DNA of 10,066 nucleotides from assembly GCA_965368115.1 (NCBI GenBank), contig CBDULQ010000129.1:1-10066 (forward strand), in the 5' to 3' direction. Made by a program: the position numbers and the translations under genes. Under the pieces are notes generated by a model that made no database searches, had not been told where the DNA came from, and saw nothing but the letters and a program-made list of their open reading frames with translations. The stretch comes from CBDULQ01 sp965368115. GTDB taxonomy: Bacteria; Pseudomonadota; Gammaproteobacteria; SZUA-229. Shown in pieces: positions 5,891 through 10,066 of this stretch (its first letter is position 1; the number at the start of each line of letters is the position of its first letter).

Positions 5891-6084
5891 TTGGGTGCTT
5901 CTGCGGTGTACGTAAGCGCACTTTACAACCCCTTGAGCCTTAATCATCGGCCCCGGGAATGAGTCTGAACAGCACCGTGTGCATTACCGTTTTACGGGAA
6001 GCCTGACGTGCTGGCGCAAGTTCCCACTTGAACCTCTGGTTCAAGGGTCATGAGTTTTGCTACGGCATCCGTGGTTGCACCCTC
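5891..6084 (+). ncRNA. ssrS: 6S RNA
   Basis: 6S RNA binds sigma70-RNA polymerase holoenzyme by mimicking an open promoter and damps transcription in stationary phase. Alignment by eye to E. coli 6S shows the order CG.AAGCG (about 5911-5918), CCCCTTGAGCC (about 5929-5939), GAAGCCTG (about 5998-6005), the 3' hairpin TTGAACC-TCT-GGTTCAA (6028-6044) followed by GGGT, then GCTACGGCATC (6059-6069). The ends pair: GGGTGC (5893-5898) with GCACCC (6077-6082), closing the long rod. The roughly 190-nt length is close to the 180-185 usual for the family. Position between zapA and the cyclo-ligase gene is the standard gammaproteobacterial location. The ends are placed from the closing stem and may be off by several bases. 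With no strong promoter at its start, it may be processed from a longer transcript. Confidence 0.92.
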
Positions 6085-6126
6085 CTCACTTTTCTTTTTA
6101 TTCTCATCCTTTTCTATTTTCCACTT
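6078..6126 (+). other. 49-nt G-free pyrimidine-rich tract after 6S RNA
   Basis: From 6078 to 6126 there is no G and only six A; the rest is C and T. It begins inside the 6S closing stem, so this stem followed by C/U-rich RNA may form the 6S 3' end, either as a loose intrinsic terminator or as a Rho-loading site. It lies in the 108-nt gap before the cyclo-ligase ATG. Confidence 0.5.
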
Positions 6127-6129
6127 GCC

Positions 6130-6158
6130 TTGTTGCCTGTCTTCGACTGGCTTATTAT
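6130..6158 (+). promoter_or_regulatory. Candidate promoter for the cyclo-ligase and EVE genes
   Basis: TTGTTG (6130-6135) and TATTAT (6153-6158, 5/6) are 17 bp apart, which would start transcription near 6165, about 27 nt before the ATG at 6192. The -35 is weak. In E. coli this gene is read from the 6S RNA promoters, so readthrough is the alternative. Confidence 0.35.
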
Positions 6159-6191
6159 CACAGCACATTCATCACCAGTTCGTGTAACAAC

Positions 6192-6788
6192 ATGACCGCA
6201 AATCATCGCAAACAACTAAGAAAACAATTGCGACAGGCGCGTCGCTCGTTGAGCGATCATCAACAGCAGCAACATGCGTTGCAGGCCGAGCGGATTATTT
6301 CGCGACTGCCGACGTTTCGAAATGCACAACGCATCGCATTTTATCTGGCTGAAGATGGCGAACTGGATCCGCTGTACCTGATCGAAAAGGCATGGCAATT
6401 CAACAAGCAGGTTTTTTTACCCGTATTACCACCGACCGGACAGGCGCTGGTGTTTGCACCATTCAGCGAAAGCAGTGTAATGAAATGTAACCGGTTCGGC
6501 ATCGCCGAGCCGCAGGTTCCAGCGACCGAGTGGATCACTGCACGCCGACTCGGTTTGATCATCATGCCTCTGGTCGGTTTCGATAGCAAAGGCAATCGTC
6601 TCGGCATGGGTGGCGGCTTTTACGATCGCAGCCTGGCATTTAAGAAACACCGCCAGCACTGGCGAGCGCCGCGCCTGATCGGCCTTGCCCACGAGATACA
6701 GAAAGTCGACCAGCTACCCAGTGCAAGCTGGGACATACCACTGGATATGATTGTTACAGAGAAAAATGTTTACAGGGGAGTGCCATGA
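6192..6788 (+). CDS. fau: 5-formyltetrahydrofolate cyclo-ligase
   Basis: This 198-residue enzyme converts 5-formyl-THF plus ATP to 5,10-methenyl-THF, returning an inhibitory folate to the one-carbon pool. The basic N terminus (KQLRKQLRQARRSL, 7-20) and FYLAEDGELD (50-59) match the family. The signature GMGGGFYDR (138-146) forms the nucleotide and phosphate loop, and WDIPLDMIVT (180-189) is the usual C-terminal strand. The reading frame is open back to 6057, but that would overlap 6S RNA and add a tract translated from non-coding DNA, so I choose the ATG at 6192. No strong ribosome site is visible. In E. coli the homolog ygfA/fau sits directly after 6S RNA and is linked to persister formation. 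Its stop overlaps the next start as ATGA. Confidence 0.93.
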   Translation: MTANHRKQLRKQLRQARRSLSDHQQQQHALQAERIISRLPTFRNAQRIAFYLAEDGELDPLYLIEKAWQFNKQVFLPVLPPTGQALVFAPFSESSVMKCNRFGIAEPQVPATEWITARRLGLIIMPLVGFDSKGNRLGMGGGFYDRSLAFKKHRQHWRAPRLIGLAHEIQKVDQLPSASWDIPLDMIVTEKNVYRGVP

Positions 6789-7246
6789 ATTACTGGCTAA
6801 TGAAATCCGAACCGGACGCCTTTAGTATCGACGACCTGAAAGCCTGCCCGAAGAAAACCGAGCACTGGGACGGCATCCGAAATTATCAGGCCCGCAACAT
6901 GATGCGCGATGACATGAAAAAAGGTGACGAGATTTTTTTCTATCACTCAAACGCAAAAGAGATCGGTATTGTCGGTATAGCCAAAGTTGCCAGGGAAGCT
7001 TATCCCGACTTCACGGCATTCGATCCGAAATCAAAATACTTCGACCCCAAAAGCTCACCAGACAATCCGCGCTGGGTGATGGTGGACGTCAAATTCGTAC
7101 GCAAGCTGAAACGCACTATTACCCTGGACGAGCTCAAGCAACATGCCGCCAGATTAAAAGACTTCACGTTACTTAAAAAAGGTAATCGCCTGTCCATCAT
7201 GCCGGTAACAAAAAAACAATGGGACTATATTCTGAAACTTGAATAA
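6785..7246 (+). CDS. EVE domain-containing protein
   Basis: This 153-residue protein is a single EVE domain of the PUA-like superfamily. Family hallmarks are MNYWLMKSEPDAFS (1-14), HWDGIRNYQARN (27-38), KKGDEIFFYHSN (45-56), IVGIAKV (about 62-68) and a C-terminal LSIMPVTKKQWDYIL. Related domains, such as the human THYN1 type, bind modified bases in nucleic acid, and several bacterial family members are thought to read modified DNA or RNA. The ligand here is unknown. It starts with ATG overlapping the cyclo-ligase stop (ATGA) behind a strong ribosome site (AGGGGAG, about 6774-6780), so the two are cotranscribed and probably coupled. Such stand-alone EVE genes occur in this locus in other gammaproteobacteria, pointing to a housekeeping role and not to a restriction system. 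No partner nuclease is nearby. Confidence 0.9.
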   Translation: MNYWLMKSEPDAFSIDDLKACPKKTEHWDGIRNYQARNMMRDDMKKGDEIFFYHSNAKEIGIVGIAKVAREAYPDFTAFDPKSKYFDPKSSPDNPRWVMVDVKFVRKLKRTITLDELKQHAARLKDFTLLKKGNRLSIMPVTKKQWDYILKLE

Positions 7247-7251
7247 GCGTT

Positions 7252-7294
7252 ATCGACAGCAGGCAGCAGAAATTCCCGCGCAGCCTGTAGCGAT
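7252..7294. terminator. Imperfect hairpin between convergent EVE gene and ilvA
   Basis: ATCG..CAGGC (7252-7264) can pair with GCCTG..CGAT (7283-7294) with an internal mismatch and an 18-nt loop, in the 60-nt gap between two convergent genes. No T-tract follows on either strand, so a terminator role is only suggested by position. Confidence 0.2.
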
Positions 7295-7306
7295 GAACTC
7301 AGCATA

Positions 7307-8824
7307 TTAACAACTGAGAAACATGCGGTATGCCGGATTGTCGGTTTCTTCCCACCAGCGATAGCCGATACCATCGAGATACTCGGTAATGACTGTGCGC
7401 TCTTCCTTCGATACCTGCAGGCCGACCAACACGCGTCCGTAAGCCGCCCCGTGGTTACGATAATGGAACAGGCTGATATTCCAGCGATTACCGATATGAG
7501 TCAGAAAATTCAGCAAAGCACCCGGACGTTCCGGAAATTCGAATCGATAAAGCACTTCGTCTTCCACGCCCGCAGCATGACCCCCCACCATGTAACGAAC
7601 ATGTAACTTGGCCATTTCGTTGTCGGTCAGGTTCAGTACCGAGTAGCCGGCATTCTCCAGCTTCTCGATCAGCTGCTCCATTTCCGCGAGCCCCTCGCTC
7701 AGCTGTATACCGGCAAACACATGCGCATCCTGGCTGTCCGCATACCGGTAGTTGAATTCGGTAATGCCACGCTTACCGATCATCTTACAGAACTTGCGAA
7801 AACTACCGGGCTTCTCCGGGATGGTCACGGCAATCAGGCCTTCCCGCTGTTCACCAATTTCTGCGCGCTCTGACACATGGCGCAGGCGGTCGAAGTTCAT
7901 GTTGGCGCCACTGTTGATAGCGATCAGTGTTTGATCACTGATTCCGGTTCGATCCACATATTTTTTGATACCGGCGACGGCCAGTGCCCCCGCCGGCTCG
8001 GTAATGGAGCGCGTGTCGTCAAAGATGTCCTTGATTGCGGCACAGATTTCGTCGGTCGTGACAGTAATCACTTCGTCGACACATTTGCGAGCCACGCGGT
8101 AGGGCTCTTCGCCAACCTGCTTAACCGCCACACCGTCGGCAAACAGGCCGACCTGGTCCAGCACCACACGCTTTTTCTTCTGCAGGGCAGCGGCCAGACA
8201 GGCCGCATCTTCCGGTTCCACACCTATTATTTTGATATCGGGACGCAGGTGCTTGATAAAGGCGGAAACCCCGGCAATCAGGCCTCCGCCACCAACCGGG
8301 ATGAATATCGCGTCGAGGGGATCGGGATGCTGACGCAATATTTCCATACCGACCGTTCCCTGTCCGGCGATCACATCAGGATCATCGTAGGGGGGTATAT
8401 ATTGCAGGCCTTCCTTTTTGACCAGCTCGTGAGCATGCTCACTGGCTTCGTCATAAGTATCGCCAATCAGGATGGCCCGAGCACCGAATGATTTAACCGC
8501 CTCGACCTTGATGCGCGGAGTGGTCTTGGGCATAACAATGGTCGCCTTGATGCCCAGCGTCTGCGCAGCCAGCGCCAGCCCCTGCGCGTGGTTACCTGCG
8601 GAGGCCGCAATAACGCCGTTGAGCTCACCCTGCTTCTGCAGGTTGTAAAGCTTGTTATAAGCCCCTCTGAGCTTGAACGAGAAGACCGGTTGCAGGTCTT
8701 CTCTTTTCAGTAAAATACGGTTACCGAGGCGCAAGCTGAGTCGCTTTGCCGGGTCCAGCGGGGACTCGATAGCGACATCGTAAACACGGGCATTGAGTAT
8801 TTTTTCGATGTATTTCTGCGTCAT
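7307..8824 (-). CDS. ilvA: Threonine ammonia-lyase (threonine deaminase), biosynthetic
   Basis: IlvA converts threonine to 2-oxobutanoate and ammonia, the committed step of isoleucine synthesis. The 505-residue product (E. coli 514) has an N-terminal PLP fold type II catalytic domain. K51 in SFKLRGAYNK is the expected Schiff-base lysine, SAGNHAQG is at 75-82 and the phosphate-binding GGGG is at 178-181. Two ACT-like regulatory modules follow at about 328-400 and 422-500 (IPEKPGSFRKF and FPERPGALLNF). The two-module tail marks the long, isoleucine-inhibited biosynthetic form, as opposed to the short catabolic TdcB. I chose the ATG at 8824. An in-frame TTG at 8863 would add 13 residues absent from homologs and nearly abut the divergent rpiA. 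Only a weak GAG precedes the ATG. Pairing of ilvA with divergent rpiA is also known in Pseudomonas. Confidence 0.95.
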   Translation of the reverse strand: MTQKYIEKILNARVYDVAIESPLDPAKRLSLRLGNRILLKREDLQPVFSFKLRGAYNKLYNLQKQGELNGVIAASAGNHAQGLALAAQTLGIKATIVMPKTTPRIKVEAVKSFGARAILIGDTYDEASEHAHELVKKEGLQYIPPYDDPDVIAGQGTVGMEILRQHPDPLDAIFIPVGGGGLIAGVSAFIKHLRPDIKIIGVEPEDAACLAAALQKKKRVVLDQVGLFADGVAVKQVGEEPYRVARKCVDEVITVTTDEICAAIKDIFDDTRSITEPAGALAVAGIKKYVDRTGISDQTLIAINSGANMNFDRLRHVSERAEIGEQREGLIAVTIPEKPGSFRKFCKMIGKRGITEFNYRYADSQDAHVFAGIQLSEGLAEMEQLIEKLENAGYSVLNLTDNEMAKLHVRYMVGGHAAGVEDEVLYRFEFPERPGALLNFLTHIGNRWNISLFHYRNHGAAYGRVLVGLQVSKEERTVITEYLDGIGYRWWEETDNPAYRMFLSC

Positions 8825-8853
8825 TTGGTCTCGGCTGACAGATCGGGTATTAT
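8825..8853 (+). promoter_or_regulatory. Candidate sigma70 promoter for rpiA
   Basis: TTGGTC (8825-8830) and TATTAT (8848-8853, 5/6 to consensus) are separated by 17 bp, giving initiation near 8860 and a leader of about 23 nt that holds GGAG (8871-8874). The whole ilvA-rpiA gap is 58 bp, so the ilvA promoter probably overlaps this site or lies within the rpiA 5' end. Confidence 0.45.
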
Positions 8854-8882
8854 TCGATTTCAAATTTTTTGGAGCCTGTACT

Positions 8883-9545
8883 ATGACTCAAGATGAAATG
8901 AAACGCAAAGCCGCAGAAGCTGCACTTGAATACGTCGTCGAAGACGAAATCGTCGGCGTTGGTACAGGTTCCACGGTTAATCACTTTATAGACTGCCTGG
9001 CGGACATCAAGGGCAAAATCAAGGGCGCGGTTTCCAGCTCCGAGGCCTCCACCAGGCTGATGGAGGAGCGCGGTATTCAGGTAATGGATCTGAATTCGGT
9101 CGACTCGATTCCGGTATATATCGACGGCGCCGACGAATCCAACCACGAACTGGCGCTGATCAAGGGCGGCGGTGGCGCACTAACCCGCGAAAAAATCATC
9201 GCCGGCGCCAGCGACAAGTTCGTCTGTATCGCCGACGAAAGCAAACTGGTCGACGTGCTGGGAAAATTCCCTCTTCCGGTCGAAGTCATTCCCATGGCGC
9301 GCAGCTACATCGCCCGTAAGCTGGTCAAGCTGGGTGGGCGTCCCGTGTGGCGTGAAAATTTTATTACCGACAACGGCAATGTCATCCTTGATGTCCACGA
9401 TATGCAGATCACCGCACCGAAGCAGATGGAAGACGAAATCAATAGCTGGGCCGGCGTCGTTACCTGCGGCCTGTTTGCCAATCGTGGTGCCGACGTGTTG
9501 ATTCTTGGCACCCCGGATGGCGCCCGTACGGTAATGCCCCGCTAA
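8883..9545 (+). CDS. rpiA: Ribose-5-phosphate isomerase A
   Basis: RpiA interconverts ribose 5-phosphate and ribulose 5-phosphate in the non-oxidative pentose phosphate pathway. The 220-residue product matches the usual length of about 219. Conserved elements fall at E. coli-like numbers: GTGST (27-31, phosphate loop), SSSEAS (51-56), DGADE (81-85, with catalytic D81 and D84), KGGGGAL (94-100, with K94) and TREK with the catalytic base E103. The C-terminal APKQMEDEINSW.GVVTCGLF motif is also present. The ATG at 8883 has GGAG 8 nt upstream; a longer open frame reaching back to 8793 would run into the divergent ilvA and is not used. A strong terminator follows 17 nt after the stop. Confidence 0.97.
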   Translation: MTQDEMKRKAAEAALEYVVEDEIVGVGTGSTVNHFIDCLADIKGKIKGAVSSSEASTRLMEERGIQVMDLNSVDSIPVYIDGADESNHELALIKGGGGALTREKIIAGASDKFVCIADESKLVDVLGKFPLPVEVIPMARSYIARKLVKLGGRPVWRENFITDNGNVILDVHDMQITAPKQMEDEINSWAGVVTCGLFANRGADVLILGTPDGARTVMPR

Positions 9546-9562
9546 CTGTCTCGGTAACATAA

Positions 9563-9627
9563 CGCAAAAAGCCGGGTTCTCGATCAGTATTTGTATACTC
9601 TGATTCGGAAACCCGGCTTTTTTTGCG
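9563..9627. terminator. Bidirectional intrinsic terminator between rpiA and the Fe-S gene
   Basis: AAAAAGCCGGGTT (9566-9578) pairs over 13 bp with AACCCGGCTTTTT (9610-9622). Inside, ATCAG (9583-9587) also pairs with CTGAT (9600-9604). The plus strand ends in seven T (9618-9624) and the minus strand in five, so it can stop transcription of both convergent genes. Confidence 0.9.
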
Positions 9628-9635
9628 CAATAAAC

Positions 9636-10066
9636 CTAGAGCAGGACTTTCTCGACCCCGCCATTACGCACTGCTTTGAGGAACTGTTGCTGCCAGTCCT
9701 CACCCAGTTTGTGCTTCATCAACTCAACCACGATGTAATCCACATCCAGCTGGGTGTCCTCTTCATAACGCATCAAGCCCTGCTGACAGGCCGGACACGA
9801 AGTGAGCATCTTGACGTTACCGGAGAGTGCTTTTTCATGCCCCGTCAGCTCTTTGATACCGCGCTGCATTTCCTGCTTCTTGCGAAACTTCACCTGGCTG
9901 GCAATATCCGGACGCGCTACCGCAAAGGTACCCGCCTCACCACAACAGCGGTCCGACAGGGCCACGTCTTTACCCATCAGACTCGACGCCACCTTAAGCG
10001 GGTTATGGTGTTTCATCGGCGTGTGGCAGGGATCGTGATACATATACTGAACGCCCCCTACACCAT
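9636..10066 (-). CDS. C-terminal end of a large FAD/Fe-S oxidoreductase (CCG cysteine-rich domain), partial
   Basis: Only the last 142 or so residues are in the window; the frame stays open through base 10066 and the gene starts to the right. The visible part is a cysteine-rich CCG domain of the heterodisulfide reductase/GlpC type: YHDPCHTP, then SDRCCGEAGTFAVARPDIA, then LTSCPACQQGL, and a final VDYIVVELMKHKLGEDW...GGVEKVLL. Such CCG domains bind an Fe-S cluster or pass electrons to a partner. The wording of these motifs fits, from memory, the C terminus of the very long (about 1,200-1,300 residue) FAD-linked oxidase/Fe-S proteins annotated with DUF3683 and DUF3400 in beta- and gammaproteobacteria. 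A glycolate oxidase GlcF-like or GlpC-like subunit is the alternative. The internal ATG at 10043 is not a start, because homologous sequence continues upstream of it. Confidence 0.75.
   Translation of the reverse strand, partial: GVGGVQYMYHDPCHTPMKHHNPLKVASSLMGKDVALSDRCCGEAGTFAVARPDIASQVKFRKKQEMQRGIKELTGHEKALSGNVKMLTSCPACQQGLMRYEEDTQLDVDYIVVELMKHKLGEDWQQQFLKAVRNGGVEKVLL

Noticed and set aside
5850..5915. 21-codon open frame entering the 6S RNA 5' end
   Set aside because: No Shine-Dalgarno sequence, overlaps a well-supported structured RNA, and is short enough to be chance.
6057..6191. Extension of the cyclo-ligase frame back to a TTG at 6057
   Set aside because: It would overlap 6S RNA and translate the pyrimidine tract; homologs begin at about the ATG at 6192.
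7877..8491. 204-codon plus-strand open frame antisense to ilvA
   Set aside because: Mirror frame of a fully supported gene, with no domain or ribosome site.
8825..8863. IlvA start at the TTG at 8863
   Set aside because: It adds 13 residues not expected from homologs, covers the likely rpiA promoter and leaves only 19 bp to rpiA; the ATG at 8824 fits better.

Overview
The window reads as chromosomal DNA of a gammaproteobacterium outside the Enterobacterales. The support is a characteristic gene neighbourhood: ygfB-pepP-ubiH-ubiI on one strand, diverging from a small coiled-coil gene, zapA, 6S RNA and the 5-formyl-THF cyclo-ligase gene on the other. This is the locus arrangement I know from Pseudomonas and relatives. 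Codon use and protein similarity look uniform, and I see no phage, transposase, CRISPR array or tRNA. I cannot name the genus.

Layout. Positions 1-660 are a non-coding intergenic block. It holds two diverged copies of one repeat facing each other as an inverted pair, around an A/T-rich, pyrimidine-rich centre. Positions 720-5082 (minus strand) carry an apparent operon transcribed ygfB > pepP > ubiH > ubiI: a small UPF0149 protein, Xaa-Pro aminopeptidase, and two paralogous FAD monooxygenases of ubiquinone synthesis joined by an ATGA overlap. Positions 5083-5223 are a divergent promoter region. Positions 5224-7246 (plus strand) carry a 72-residue coiled-coil protein (TIGR02449-like), the FtsZ-associated protein ZapA, 6S RNA, 5-formyltetrahydrofolate cyclo-ligase, and an EVE-domain protein overlapping the cyclo-ligase gene by ATGA. 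Positions 7307-8824 (minus) are biosynthetic threonine deaminase ilvA, divergent from rpiA at 8883-9545 (plus). A strong two-way terminator separates rpiA from the C-terminal end of a large Fe-S oxidoreductase (minus) that runs off the right edge.

Most of the window is conserved housekeeping: ubiquinone hydroxylation, proline-peptide turnover, division-ring assembly, sigma70-RNA polymerase control by 6S RNA, folate salvage, isoleucine synthesis and the pentose phosphate pathway. I found no new multi-gene system. The signals most worth following are non-coding. First, the inverted repeat pair has a 9-bp hairpin that keeps perfect pairing in both copies despite two compensatory base-pair changes. 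Second, a near-consensus sigma70 promoter is placed so that the coiled-coil gene would be leaderless. Third, there are unexplained hairpin clusters on both sides of zapA and a 49-nt G-free tract just after 6S RNA.
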